Numbered from the stretch's first letter, positions 32,209-41,041 are shown. The stretch is 64,000 nt of DNA from DAIOXA01 sp050949165 (GCA_050949165.1 JBMNFF010000001.1:992001-1056000), one strand, 5' to 3'. Numbers and translations: made by a program. Notes: generated by a model not told the origin, from the sequence alone.

Positions 32209-35200
32209 TCAGAATCTGAGCTTGGCCAGCGGCTCCAGGGCCCCGGCGGGGATGTCCTCCTGGACAAAGAGGAAGAACTGGGGTGGGGTTACCAGCGTCC
32301 GCCCCGGCAGGAGGATGAACTTATCGAAGCTACCGAAGAGGATGACTTCCTTATTGGTGTAAGCATCCGTATCGGCGGCGCTGAAGGTCAGGAGTTGCTC
32401 CTGGCAGCGGGGAGAACCGTAGACCAACTTCTTCAGGCGGGGAGACTGGAGGCCGCATCCCTGCTTAAATCGGACCCTTTCCCCCTGAGGAGAGGTAAAT
32501 TCCGCCCAGCTGTCCGCCACTTCCCCTCCCGGGGCCAGGAAGACCAAGTTGCAGCACTCTACATCCTCAACGGCCAGCCCGCTGTGCTGGACCTTTACAA
32601 ACATGCACAAGCCCGCCAAGCCCGGCAGGGTGAGGGCATAGTGGCTGAGCCTGAGGCCCTGGAACTTCTCATGCTCCCTGACATCCGCCTGGATCTCCAG
32701 GCCCTGCCACTCATTGCCTAAATTATCCGCCAGGGTGATGAAGCTAATGCTCCGGGGCTGCCGCAGCAGCGAACGCATGGACAGGTCGTCGATTTCCAGG
32801 AAGGAGCCGCCGGGCCAGGGATTCCACCAGGACTTGGCCCGAATTTCCGGGAAGGATGAATCCAGCCATTCTCTGCCCCGGTATTTGAGGCTGATGAGGG
32901 CGGGGGCAAAGTCAGGAGCTGCAGCGAAGCTGAGGCAGCCGTTGTCCACGGTGAGGACTTCCATCCCTTGCCGCTGAGCCCGGCTCTCATTGACCCGGCC
33001 GCCCACTCCGAATACGGCAACCCGGCGCCGGAGCAGGACGCTCTCGGTGCTTGCCTCCACCTGGACCAGGTCGATGTCCGAAGGGGCCGGAGCAGGCAAG
33101 CTCAGGCCGGCGCAGCTGCCCTGGATGGATGCAGTCATTGGCTGCCTGTTCCCTACAACCGCCTTCACCTCTCCGGCAAAGGGGAAGATCTTCTGCTCTC
33201 GGACCCTGAGCTCATAGTCTTCCTGCACGAAGGGGTTGCCCCCGTTGACCTGGACCTCGGTGCTGTCGCTGCTCATAAGGTGCTCGGCATTCTGTTTTAA
33301 GGCGAATGTGCGGAAATCCTGCCAGTGCCGGTAGGTCCCCAGGCTCAGGGTAACCGGCGACAATGCCACCTCTGCTCCCGGCTCCAGATTGCCCAGGTCG
33401 TGGTCAAAGCAGAGCAGCCCCTGGGTTGTAATGGGCTTAAGCTGGGGAGACCAGCACAGGCCTCGGCCCCGGCCGGCCCTGGAGAAGATCCAGTTTTCGC
33501 TGAGCTGGTCAATGGGGAAGTTGGCCAAGTTCTGGCCATATCCGTCCCGGACCTCCACGGCCTTGCCGGCCAGGGGCAGAACCGCCCCCGATAAATCCAT
33601 GTGAACGGCGGCGCGGAACCAGAGTTTTTCCAGCCTGCTCTTCCCGGTATTTCTAAAGGACCAGGACTGCCAGGCCAGGCCGTCGGCCTGGAGGCAGACC
33701 CGCCGCTCTACTTCCAGGCCCGGATGGGATTGGGGCAAATAGGTGGCGCGGATATATGCGGCTCCCCCTTCCACCCCCTGCTCCACTCGCCGGGGTCTGG
33801 CCTTGGCGAACTCCACCGAATAGGGCAGCCCCACCTGGGGGCGCAAAAAGCGGGTATAATAGGGCTCTCGCTCCAGGGAACTTACCTCCAGGAGGTTGTT
33901 GAACTTGGACAGGCTGAGGAGGAAGCGGCCATTGACGGCGAACCAGCGCTTCTCGTCCTCGCCGGTAAAGGCGGCGCCGCACCCGGAGAAGAGGGCTGTA
34001 AAGGGACGCTGAAACTCTATTGTCCCTCCCTGCCCGGGCCGGGCGGAAATCTTCACCGTCCCCTGCAACAGCCCCAAGTCTCTCAGGGTATAGGCCACCG
34101 GCACAGCCTTCTTCTCCCCCGCCTGCAGGTCCAGCTCAACTTCCTGCCGGTCCAGATCTACGAAATCTGCCTGGGGCAGGGTCAGCTTAAAACTAGCGGG
34201 CTCATTGAACCCGTTCTCCACGTTTAGGAAGAGGGTGCCGGCACTGCCGACACAGTGCTCCTTTTCGGGCAGGACCGCCTGGATGGCAGCGGGGAACTTG
34301 GGCACTATTCCCACTTTGAACTGAGCCTGCTTGCCATTTATGAAGATGTCGGCGCAGACTCCGGGGTGGGTGCGCCAGGTATTCTGTTCCTCGTTGATTT
34401 CTCCCACCTGGAACCTGCCTTCCACTACCTCTTCCCCTTCTACAGTAAGGGAGCGCTCCAAAGAGAAGCTTATGTTCTCATCATCCTTGCCCCGGATGCC
34501 AACTTGCAGGGGCTGGCCGCTCTTGTTGACCAGGCGGAAGCGGACTGTATAACTCCGGCCAAAGGCCAAATTCATGTCCTCCACCGCAGCTTCCACCAGC
34601 CAGTCCTCGGTCTCAATGAGGCGGAGGCCCCGGCCCCGGCGTTCAAATTCCATGCGCAGCATGCTCCCTCCATGCCGCCATCGGTACTCATAGTATTCAA
34701 AGCCGTTCTCCTGGCGGCCATCGGGTTGCACCTGGATTTCCCTGACGGAGTCGGCATACCAGTCGGCCTGCTGGAAGAAGTCCGCCACCGCCTCGGTCCC
34801 CAGGACATAGGGGATGAAGTTCATCAGGTGGGTGCTGTCATCCCGGTCTTCCCAGAAGAAGCCGCACTTCTTGTACAGGGGCACGGCCTTGGTATTGCCG
34901 GGCCAGGTATACAGGTCCAGCCGCGGCCAGGGATGCCGGCAGGCCTCCTCCACGGTTCGGAGGACCAGGAGTTTGCCGACTTTCTTGCCGTGGTAATCGG
35001 GGCGCACGTTGAGCAGGGGAATGTACGAAGCCCCCCTGTCTTCTTTGTACTCCGAGAAACTGCAATACCCCACCACCTCGTCGCCGTCCAAGGCCACCCA
35101 GGTCTTGAGGTTTTCCGAGCCTTCCAAATTCCGAATCACCGACTCTTCCGTTTCCACCACGTCAAAGCCGCCCCAGCTGTCTGCACTCATATTCCACATC

Positions 35201-35256
35201 TTGGCCAGGCCGGCGGCATACTTTTTGTGGTACTCCACTATACGGATGCTGTTCAT
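32209..35256 (-). CDS. large GNAT acetyltransferase fused to an uncharacterised beta-rich region
   Basis: A 1015-residue protein. Residues about 1-150 are a GNAT N-acetyltransferase: MWNMSADSWGGFD, VGYCSFSEY, LLNVRPDYHGKKVGKLLV (acetyl-CoA loop) and YTWPGNTKAVPLYKKCGFFWEDR. The remaining ~860 residues have no signal peptide or transmembrane helix and look like a series of beta domains; the SFKLTLPQADFVDL and WQSWSFRNTG regions resemble carbohydrate-enzyme sandwich modules, but no catalytic domain is recognised. The ATG at 35256 follows GGGAGG. A structured leader with an intrinsic terminator precedes it. It is flanked by unrelated genes, so the substrate is unknown; a cell-surface sugar or peptidoglycan precursor is only a guess. 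Confidence 0.8.
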   Translation of the reverse strand: MNSIRIVEYHKKYAAGLAKMWNMSADSWGGFDVVETEESVIRNLEGSENLKTWVALDGDEVVGYCSFSEYKEDRGASYIPLLNVRPDYHGKKVGKLLVLRTVEEACRHPWPRLDLYTWPGNTKAVPLYKKCGFFWEDRDDSTHLMNFIPYVLGTEAVADFFQQADWYADSVREIQVQPDGRQENGFEYYEYRWRHGGSMLRMEFERRGRGLRLIETEDWLVEAAVEDMNLAFGRSYTVRFRLVNKSGQPLQVGIRGKDDENISFSLERSLTVEGEEVVEGRFQVGEINEEQNTWRTHPGVCADIFINGKQAQFKVGIVPKFPAAIQAVLPEKEHCVGSAGTLFLNVENGFNEPASFKLTLPQADFVDLDRQEVELDLQAGEKKAVPVAYTLRDLGLLQGTVKISARPGQGGTIEFQRPFTALFSGCGAAFTGEDEKRWFAVNGRFLLSLSKFNNLLEVSSLEREPYYTRFLRPQVGLPYSVEFAKARPRRVEQGVEGGAAYIRATYLPQSHPGLEVERRVCLQADGLAWQSWSFRNTGKSRLEKLWFRAAVHMDLSGAVLPLAGKAVEVRDGYGQNLANFPIDQLSENWIFSRAGRGRGLCWSPQLKPITTQGLLCFDHDLGNLEPGAEVALSPVTLSLGTYRHWQDFRTFALKQNAEHLMSSDSTEVQVNGGNPFVQEDYELRVREQKIFPFAGEVKAVVGNRQPMTASIQGSCAGLSLPAPAPSDIDLVQVEASTESVLLRRRVAVFGVGGRVNESRAQRQGMEVLTVDNGCLSFAAAPDFAPALISLKYRGREWLDSSFPEIRAKSWWNPWPGGSFLEIDDLSMRSLLRQPRSISFITLADNLGNEWQGLEIQADVREHEKFQGLRLSHYALTLPGLAGLCMFVKVQHSGLAVEDVECCNLVFLAPGGEVADSWAEFTSPQGERVRFKQGCGLQSPRLKKLVYGSPRCQEQLLTFSAADTDAYTNKEVILFGSFDKFILLPGRTLVTPPQFFLFVQEDIPAGALEPLAKLRF

Positions 35257-35295
35257 TTCAGTTTCCTCCCAACTTTGCCTTCTCAAAGGAGCCAA

Positions 35296-35332
35296 CAAAA
35301 AGGCCCCCTTCCCGGCAATGGGAAAAGGGCCC
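35296..35332 (-). terminator. leader terminator before the GNAT megaprotein gene
   Basis: On the minus strand a 12-bp stem with two G-U pairs (35331-35320 with 35313-35302, loop ATTGCC) is followed by TTTTTGTT. It is located 40 bases before the start codon, so it is an attenuator rather than a gene-end terminator. Confidence 0.85.
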
Positions 35333-35448
35333 CTCAGACACAAAACCACAGTGGCTGTGAAGCATGACCGCCTCTCCCATACCGCCGGACATTCCTAAAA
35401 TCACCCTCACAGCCTCCTTTCAGATATTCTGCCCTAAAGTCTATTATA
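35333..35448 (-). promoter_or_regulatory. structured leader RNA of unknown class with -10 box
   Basis: A perfect -10 TATAAT (minus strand, 35443-35448) suggests transcription from about 35436. The leader then has a closing stem GGCTGTGA/TCACAGCC (35414-35407 with 35360-35353) around 46 bases with two GGCGGT direct repeats, then a CACAG-CCA-CTGTG hairpin that could compete with it, and finally the terminator at 35296-35332. This plan is that of a riboswitch or protein-binding attenuator. No T-box, cobalamin, SAM, glycine, fluoride, ZTP or c-di-GMP consensus is present. Confidence 0.6.
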
Positions 35449-35523
35449 TTTTTCCACCCCGGGCAAGAATAAGTTCTGCTTAAACTATTTTCCCCCTGCC
35501 GGAGAATAAATTTCCCGAACTCC

Positions 35524-35552
35524 TTGCAAATTTCTCAGACTACCGGGATAAT
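35524..35552 (+). promoter_or_regulatory. promoter of the cyclophilin pair
   Basis: TTGCAA at 35524-35529, 17 bases, then GATAAT at 35547-35552. Transcription starts near 35559, only about 26 bases before the first cyclophilin start. Confidence 0.7.
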
Positions 35553-35584
35553 AAACATATATTTTATTGTCGGGAGGGTTTAAG

Positions 35585-36187
35585 TTGAGGAAACTATTGA
35601 TCCTGGTCCTGCTGCCCTTGCTTCTTCTGGGCTGTGGCCCCCAGCAACCGGAACCGGGACAAGAATACCCCGTGGCTACCATTACCATGGAGGACGGAAG
35701 CATCATCAAAATTGAATTGTATCCCGACATCGCCCCCAACACCGTGCACAACTTTATTGAACTGGCGGAGGCCGGGTTTTACGACGGCCTGATCTTTCAC
35801 CGGGTTATTCCCGGCTATATTATTCAGGGCGGCTGCCCCCGGGGCGACGGCACCGGCGGCCCCGGCTATACCATTAGAGGAGAGTTTGCCGCCAATGGCT
35901 TTGAAAATGAACTCAGCCATCAGGTTGGGGTAATCTCCATGGCCCGGGTTCCCGATGATTACGACTCGGCCGGTTCGCAATTCTTCATTACCGTGGACGA
36001 CGCCGATTCCCTGGACGGCGACTATGCTGCCTTTGGCCGGGTGGTGTCGGGACTGGAGGTGGCCGAGACGATATCCCTGGTGGAAAAAGATGAAGACGAC
36101 AAGCCCCTGGAGCCCCAGCGCATCAAGACTGTAAGAATCGACACCTTTGGCCGCAGCTACCCGCCTGCGGAAAAAATCAGGAGGTAA
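35585..36187 (+). CDS. cyclophilin-type peptidyl-prolyl isomerase lipoprotein
   Basis: A 200-residue lipoprotein. The signal (LRKLLILVLLPLLLLGCG, lipobox Cys17) leads to a cyclophilin domain: IAPNTVHNFIELAEAGFYDGLIFHRVIPGYIIQGGCPRGDG split over the fold, GVISMAR, SAGSQFFIT and FGRVVSGLEVAE. Catalytic-site Arg (FHRV) and Gln (IQGG) are present, while FITVDD replaces the usual FIxxxD region. It should catalyse prolyl isomerisation of exported proteins. The TTG at 35585 is chosen because GGGAGGG is 7 bases upstream and the product then begins at a standard signal peptide. Confidence 0.9.
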   Translation: MRKLLILVLLPLLLLGCGPQQPEPGQEYPVATITMEDGSIIKIELYPDIAPNTVHNFIELAEAGFYDGLIFHRVIPGYIIQGGCPRGDGTGGPGYTIRGEFAANGFENELSHQVGVISMARVPDDYDSAGSQFFITVDDADSLDGDYAAFGRVVSGLEVAETISLVEKDEDDKPLEPQRIKTVRIDTFGRSYPPAEKIRR

Positions 36188-36191
36188 GAAA

Positions 36192-36710
36192 ATGACAAAT
36201 CCCTTGCTGACAATTGAGATGGAAAACGGCGACAAAATAGAGATTGAACTCTATCCGGAGATTGCGCCCAACACCGTCAATAACTTCATCAGCCTGGTTA
36301 AAGACGGCTTCTATGACGGCTTAATCTTCCACCGGGTCATCCCCGACTTTATGATCCAGGGCGGCTGCCCCCGGGGCAGCGGCATGGGCGGTCCCGGCTA
36401 CTCCATCAGAGGAGAATTCGCCGGCAACGGTCGCCCCAATCCCCTGAAACATCAGCGAGGCGTCATCTCCATGGCCCGGGCGGCCCACCCTGATTCCGCC
36501 GGCTCGCAATTCTTCATCATGGTGGCCGACGCCCCCCACCTGGACGGAGAATACGCGGCCTTCGGCAAAGTAACCTCCGGGATGGAGTGTGCCGACAAGA
36601 TCGTCAATGTTCCCCGCACTCCCGGTGACCGTCCCCTGCAGGATCAGCGCATGAAGACCGTTACCGTGGAAACCTTTGGTCAGGAGTATCCCCAGCCGGA
36701 AAAACTGTAA
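36192..36710 (+). CDS. cytoplasmic cyclophilin-type peptidyl-prolyl isomerase
   Basis: A 172-residue cyclophilin without signal peptide: IAPNTVNNFISLVKDGFYDG, FHRVIPDFMIQGGCPRG, GVISMARAAHPDSAGSQFFIMVADAPHLDGEYAAFGKV. It is highly similar to the preceding lipoprotein's domain, clearly a tandem duplication with split targeting. The ATG at 36192 follows AGGAGGT and lies 4 bases after the upstream stop. It assists folding of cytosolic proteins. Confidence 0.93.
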   Translation: MTNPLLTIEMENGDKIEIELYPEIAPNTVNNFISLVKDGFYDGLIFHRVIPDFMIQGGCPRGSGMGGPGYSIRGEFAGNGRPNPLKHQRGVISMARAAHPDSAGSQFFIMVADAPHLDGEYAAFGKVTSGMECADKIVNVPRTPGDRPLQDQRMKTVTVETFGQEYPQPEKL

Positions 36711-36718
36711 AACCCCTG

Positions 36719-36740
36719 ATGCCCTCCGGGGCATTTTTTT
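36719..36740 (+). terminator. terminator after cyclophilin pair
   Basis: ATGCCC (36719-36724) pairs with GGGCAT (36729-36734), followed by seven T. Confidence 0.88.
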
Positions 36741-36844
36741 ATTGAATGGCCAACCGCCGACTACTTACCTCCGACCTCCTTTGCCCTGGCAGGAGTTTCC
36801 ACAAAGTGGGCGAATAGTTAGACCAGACCCAAACGGGAAATGAG

Positions 36845-39800
36845 GTGTTTATCCTGAAGAAATTCAGATTCATGGCCTGGGCCGTGATAATATTCCTGCT
36901 GTTATCCCTCTGCGCACCCCTGCCCCGGGTCACAGCCGGGGCTGAAAAGATTCACCCCCTAGTGACCGCCCAGGCAGAGCAAAGATTTGTCCCAATCCTC
37001 ATCAAGCTGAGTCAACAAGCCGATCCCGAAGCTGCAGCCAGGTCTGCCCTGGCCCAAACGGCGGCGGGAGATTTCAGAGCGCGCAAACTGGTATCAGGCC
37101 AGGCTGTGGTCCAAGCACTCCGGGATGTTGCCGCTTCCAGTCAGAAGGAGTTGCTGGCCATCCTCAACACAGCCGCCTGTGCTGGCCGGGCCAGGAATAT
37201 CAAGAGCTTTTATATCGTCAACCTCGTCTCTGCCGAGGTCCATCCCTCCCTGATTCCCGCCCTGGCCCGGCGCAGCGACATTCAGGCCATCCTGCCCAAT
37301 ACCCGCATTTCCCGAGCACGGAGCGAAGTCGCCGGCACCCAGGCAACCAGTGCCTGGAATCTGGAGATGCTGGGCGTTCCTTCCCTGCACCGGCAGGGGA
37401 TCCGCGGGGAAGGAGTGGTGGTGGGCATCATCGATACCGGAGTGGACTATTCCCATCCCGACCTCCGGGACGGCTGGCGGGGTCAGGCCCCCAGCCTCGG
37501 TTGGCTGGATGTGGTTAACGGCAGGGAGCTGCCCTATGACGACGACGGCCATGGCACCCATGTGGCCGGAATCATTGCCGGAACCGGCGGCACCGGCGTG
37601 GCACCTGCCGTCAGTTGGATCGCCGCCAAGGCCTTTGACGAATTCGGCGACGCCAACTCCGACTGGCTCCTGAGGGCCGGGGAATACATGCTGGCGCCGG
37701 TGGACGCCGCGGGCAATCCCCATCCGGAACTGGCCCCGGATATAATCAACAATTCCTGGGGGCGGGAAGCGGGAATGGACGAATGGTTCCGCCCCATGGT
37801 TCAGGCCTGGCGGGCGGCAGGTATCCTGCCGGTCTTTGCCGCCGGAAACGGCTCCGGGGCAGGCTCCATCTACAATCCCGCCAACTACCCCGAGAGCCTG
37901 AGCGTCGCCTCGGTGGATCGGAGCAAAAAGCGCAGTTCCTTCTCCAGCCAGGGGCCGGCCCCCTATCCGGAAATAATCAAGCCCGACCTGGTCGCCCCGG
38001 GGGAGAACATCCCCTCCACCAAGGCCGGCGGCGGCTATGGCCTGATGAGCGGGACCTCGATGGCAACGCCCCACGTCGCCGGAGTTGCCGCCCTGCTCCT
38101 GGCCGAAAACCCCGCCCTGGAACCCGACAGTCTGGAGGCCGCCCTGCGCCAGACCGCCCAGCCCCTGACCGATGCCCGCCACCCCGACAGCCCCAACCAC
38201 AGCTACGGTTGGGGCCTGGTCAAGGCCGATGCTGCCCTGGCCTTGGGTCGGAACGGGGTGGGCATCATCCAGGGGCGGGTCAGCACTCCCATCCCCGATG
38301 CCGAGGCCCCCGTCATCACCCACGCGCCCGTCCACGAGTATTATGAAGGCGCCAGCCTGCCCATCTACGTCGACCTGGAAGACCAATTGGGCATCGTGCG
38401 GGCCGAAGTGATAGTCTGGGAAGGCGCCGGCCAGGAGTATCTTGCCTACCCCCTGGCCCTGGTGGACGGAGACAAGTTCTCCGGCCGCTGGCTGTGTTGG
38501 CTGCCCTTTGACCTGGTCGTCCCCCCCAGCTTGGAGTATTCCATCCATGCCGAAAACCGGGCGGGGCTGGTGAGCAGCAGCGGCCCTCACCTGGTCGGCC
38601 TGATTCCCGGCCTCATCCCCCCCTATACCACAGAGTTCGGCCAGTTCCCCCTGGGCTGGATCTGGGATGGAGACTGGGAATGGGGCAGGGGCAAGAGCAG
38701 TCCCCAGCCTCAATATGGGCAGGCCCTGTTCGGCACCAAACTGGGCGGCAGCTATAGCCCCGATTCCTGGAGTTCCCTCTACGCCCCGCCCTTTGACCTG
38801 CGGGGGATCAGCGAGCCTGTACTGCGCTTTGTCCACTGGTTTGACCTGGCTCCCGGGGATACCGCCCAGGTCATTGTCAGCACCGACAACCTGGCAAGCT
38901 GGGATGTCCTGGCGACCTTCACCGGCGCCAGCTCAGGCTGGCAGACCTACAAGCTGGATCTCAGCGCCTGGGAAAACTGCCCCACCCCTGTAATCGTTGG
39001 CTTTGACCTCTTAGCCCGGGCCGATGGGGGCGGCAGGCCCGGCTGGTTCATCGACCTGTTCAGCCTGGAAGTTGGCGGGGAGGGGAAGGTGCAAAGCCAG
39101 GCAGCGACCAGCCTCCAATATATAGAGGGGCCCGGGTCGATTCCCCTGGAGGCCACCGTCACCATCCTGGAAACGCAGGCTACTACCCGCACCGGCTATG
39201 CCGACGGGATCTTTGCCGGCAGTTTCCTCATCCTCTACCCTGCAGGCAGCGGAGAAGAGCTGACCCTGCGGGTGGAAGCCCCGGGCTACCGGCCCTGGCA
39301 GCAGGAGGTCCTCCTCAGCCCCGGCGAAACGGTGGAGCTGGATTTAACCCTGGAACCCCTGAGCTTTTCCTTTCTGCGCCTCAGCGGCAGCAACCGATAT
39401 GCCACAGCCGCCGCCGTCAGCAGGGAGGGCTGGAGCCAAGCGGAGACGGTGGTCCTGGCCCGGGGGGATGACAATGCCGACGCCCTGGCCGGGGTTCCTT
39501 TGGCCGCCGCCCTGGATGCCCCCATCCTCCTCACCTCACCGGACATGCTGCCGGAGGTGACCCGTCAGGAACTGACTCGCCTCGGGACAAAGGAGGTCTA
39601 CTTACTGGGGGGCAACGGCGCCATTTCCCCTGCAGTGGAAACGGTCCTGACCCAGGAATTAAGCCTCGGCACCCAGCGGATTTTCGGGGCCAACAGGTAC
39701 GCCACGGCGGCGGAAATCGCCCGGCGCCTGGCGGAGTTCAAGAGCTTTGATGCCGCCGTCATCGCCTGTGGCGGCGACTTCCCCGACGCCCTGGCAGCCG

Positions 39801-40261
39801 CCCCCTTTGCCGCATCGCTGGGGATGCCCATTCTCCTCACCCAGACAGCGGAAGTGCCTGTGGACACCGCCCAGGCCCTTGCTGAGCTGGGGATTACCCG
39901 GACCTTCATCGCCGGAGGGACGGGAGTGGTCAGCAATGCCGTCCACAACCAGCTCCCGCTGCCCCTGCGCCTGGAGGGCCAGAACCGCTATCACACAGCA
40001 GTGGCCCTGGCAGAGTACTTCCGGCCCCAGACTCAGCGGCTCTACCTGGCCACCGGCCGGGACTTTGCCGATGCCATCAGCGGCGCAGGCCTGGCCGCCC
40101 GGGACAATGCGGCCCTGCTCCTGGTGGGGGATGTGGTCCCCTATCCCGTCAGCCAATTCATCCTCAGGCACGGGTCGGAGGAAATCCGCCTCCTGGGAGG
40201 CGAAGCTGCCATCTCCCAAGATATTGTCGAGGCCATCGAGATGCTGGCGGCGCAACCATAA
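36845..40261 (+). CDS. secreted subtilisin-family protease with CWB2 cell-wall-binding repeats
   Basis: A 1138-residue S8 protease. Residues 1-32 are a signal peptide; about 35-160 look like an inhibitor I9-type propeptide (FVPILIKLSQQADPEAAARSAL); 185-480 is the catalytic domain with Asp197 (IDTGVDYSHPDL), His236 (DDGHGTHVAG), oxyanion Asn335 (AAGNGSG) and Ser405 (SGTSMATPHVAG). A beta-sandwich middle region follows, with a carboxypeptidase-regulatory-like repeat near 760-830, and three CWB2 repeats at the C-terminus (SGSNRYATAAAV, FGANRYATAAEI, EGQNRYHTAVAL). CWB2 repeats hold surface proteins to anionic wall polymers. The GTG at 36845 is preferred, though its ribosome binding site is weak. 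Confidence 0.92.
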   Translation: MFILKKFRFMAWAVIIFLLLSLCAPLPRVTAGAEKIHPLVTAQAEQRFVPILIKLSQQADPEAAARSALAQTAAGDFRARKLVSGQAVVQALRDVAASSQKELLAILNTAACAGRARNIKSFYIVNLVSAEVHPSLIPALARRSDIQAILPNTRISRARSEVAGTQATSAWNLEMLGVPSLHRQGIRGEGVVVGIIDTGVDYSHPDLRDGWRGQAPSLGWLDVVNGRELPYDDDGHGTHVAGIIAGTGGTGVAPAVSWIAAKAFDEFGDANSDWLLRAGEYMLAPVDAAGNPHPELAPDIINNSWGREAGMDEWFRPMVQAWRAAGILPVFAAGNGSGAGSIYNPANYPESLSVASVDRSKKRSSFSSQGPAPYPEIIKPDLVAPGENIPSTKAGGGYGLMSGTSMATPHVAGVAALLLAENPALEPDSLEAALRQTAQPLTDARHPDSPNHSYGWGLVKADAALALGRNGVGIIQGRVSTPIPDAEAPVITHAPVHEYYEGASLPIYVDLEDQLGIVRAEVIVWEGAGQEYLAYPLALVDGDKFSGRWLCWLPFDLVVPPSLEYSIHAENRAGLVSSSGPHLVGLIPGLIPPYTTEFGQFPLGWIWDGDWEWGRGKSSPQPQYGQALFGTKLGGSYSPDSWSSLYAPPFDLRGISEPVLRFVHWFDLAPGDTAQVIVSTDNLASWDVLATFTGASSGWQTYKLDLSAWENCPTPVIVGFDLLARADGGGRPGWFIDLFSLEVGGEGKVQSQAATSLQYIEGPGSIPLEATVTILETQATTRTGYADGIFAGSFLILYPAGSGEELTLRVEAPGYRPWQQEVLLSPGETVELDLTLEPLSFSFLRLSGSNRYATAAAVSREGWSQAETVVLARGDDNADALAGVPLAAALDAPILLTSPDMLPEVTRQELTRLGTKEVYLLGGNGAISPAVETVLTQELSLGTQRIFGANRYATAAEIARRLAEFKSFDAAVIACGGDFPDALAAAPFAASLGMPILLTQTAEVPVDTAQALAELGITRTFIAGGTGVVSNAVHNQLPLPLRLEGQNRYHTAVALAEYFRPQTQRLYLATGRDFADAISGAGLAARDNAALLLVGDVVPYPVSQFILRHGSEEIRLLGGEAAISQDIVEAIEMLAAQP

Positions 40262-40265
40262 ATCA

Positions 40266-40313
40266 AGAGACTCCCCCTTAGGGATTTCCCTTGGGGGAGT
40301 CTTCTGTTTCTTT
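40266..40313 (+). terminator. terminator after the protease gene
   Basis: AGACTCCCCC (40268-40277) pairs with GGGGGAGTCT (40293-40302), with an inner AGGG/CCCT stem and a T-rich tail TCTGTTTCTTT. Confidence 0.9.
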
Positions 40314-40366
40314 CCAGAATTGGATTAAGGCCTTCCCAGGCATATTATCTACGAGGAGGTGACTTT

Positions 40367-40536
40367 ATGCCAATTAATTCCGGCGCGGCCATGGATAAAG
40401 AGACCAAGAAGCAGTTTATCCGCGAGCTCACCGCCGGGTCACAAAGATAAGGGAAGAAGCCTTTACCATTGGAATCCACGAAGTCGGGGCCGATATTGGC
40501 CTGGGCGGGAAAATGCTTTCTAAGGGAATGAAGTAG
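40367..40536 (+). pseudogene. small gene broken by a -1 frameshift
   Basis: A strong site GAGGAGGTG precedes ATG 40367, and the frame MPINSGAAMDKETKKQFIRE runs to a stop at 40448. A second frame, joined by a single -1 shift near 40438, continues TKIREEAFTIGIHEVGADIG and GGKMLSKGMK to TAG at 40534, followed directly by a terminator. The two parts together make a 56-residue small protein. No slippery heptamer is visible, so an indel (mutation or sequencing error) is more likely than programmed shifting. No family is recognised. Confidence 0.5.
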
Positions 40537-40561
40537 CCGGGCTTACGGGCCCGGTTTTTCT
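40537..40561 (+). terminator. terminator after the frameshifted small gene
   Basis: CCGGGC (40537-40542) pairs with GCCCGG (40549-40554) and TTTTT follows. It begins right after the second-frame stop, which supports the single 56-codon gene reading. Confidence 0.82.
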
Positions 40562-40594
40562 CGGCTTCCGGGATTGAGCAAAAAAAAAAGCAGC

Positions 40595-41041
40595 TTAGCT
40601 GCCAGGTACCATCTCCAGAATTTCTTTGCCGCAGGTTACGCACTTATTTGTGGAGCAGGAAATGGAGCCGCCGCAGGAACAGGTCCACCTTTCCCCCATC
40701 AATTTCAGAAAGGACAGCTCGCCCATTCCCTTCAGCTCCTGAAGCTGCTGGAGAGGCATATCCCAATAGCCGGCAGACAGCCGCTTGAGCTTCTGGCAGG
40801 GCAATTGTGGGCATTGAGTGCAATAGGCATATCCCCTGTTTTCAGCACACAGCCTGATCTTGCAGTGATAGCCCCAACAGGCCTTGGTCAGCTCCCGACA
40901 GCCATTGCACGCCACTTCTTCTTCCCGGCAATTGAAGGTCTTGGCCAAGCGAGCCATGAGTTCGGGATGGGAACGAGCCAAATAGTGGGGACAACTCCCG
41001 CAGTAGAGCCCGCAGGCGCCAACGCTGGTACAATCAGACAT
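40595..41041 (-). CDS. DUF3795 cysteine-rich protein
   Basis: A 148-residue protein with the DUF3795 pattern: CGLYCGSCPHY near the N-terminus, EVACNGCRE, then CHCKIRLCAENRGYAYCTQCPQLPC (split as CKIRLC and YCTQCPQLPC). A C-terminal extension adds a zinc-ribbon-like CSCG and CVTCG. The many cysteines point to metal or iron-sulfur binding; the function is unknown. The ATG at 41041 follows GGAGGAGG. Confidence 0.82.
   Translation of the reverse strand: MSDCTSVGACGLYCGSCPHYLARSHPELMARLAKTFNCREEEVACNGCRELTKACWGYHCKIRLCAENRGYAYCTQCPQLPCQKLKRLSAGYWDMPLQQLQELKGMGELSFLKLMGERWTCSCGGSISCSTNKCVTCGKEILEMVPGS

Noticed and set aside
35333..35448. Cobalamin riboswitch or T-box before the GNAT gene
   Set aside because: A GCCACTG-like string occurs by chance but the other conserved blocks are absent; no T-box AGGGTGGNACCGCG-type antiterminator is present.
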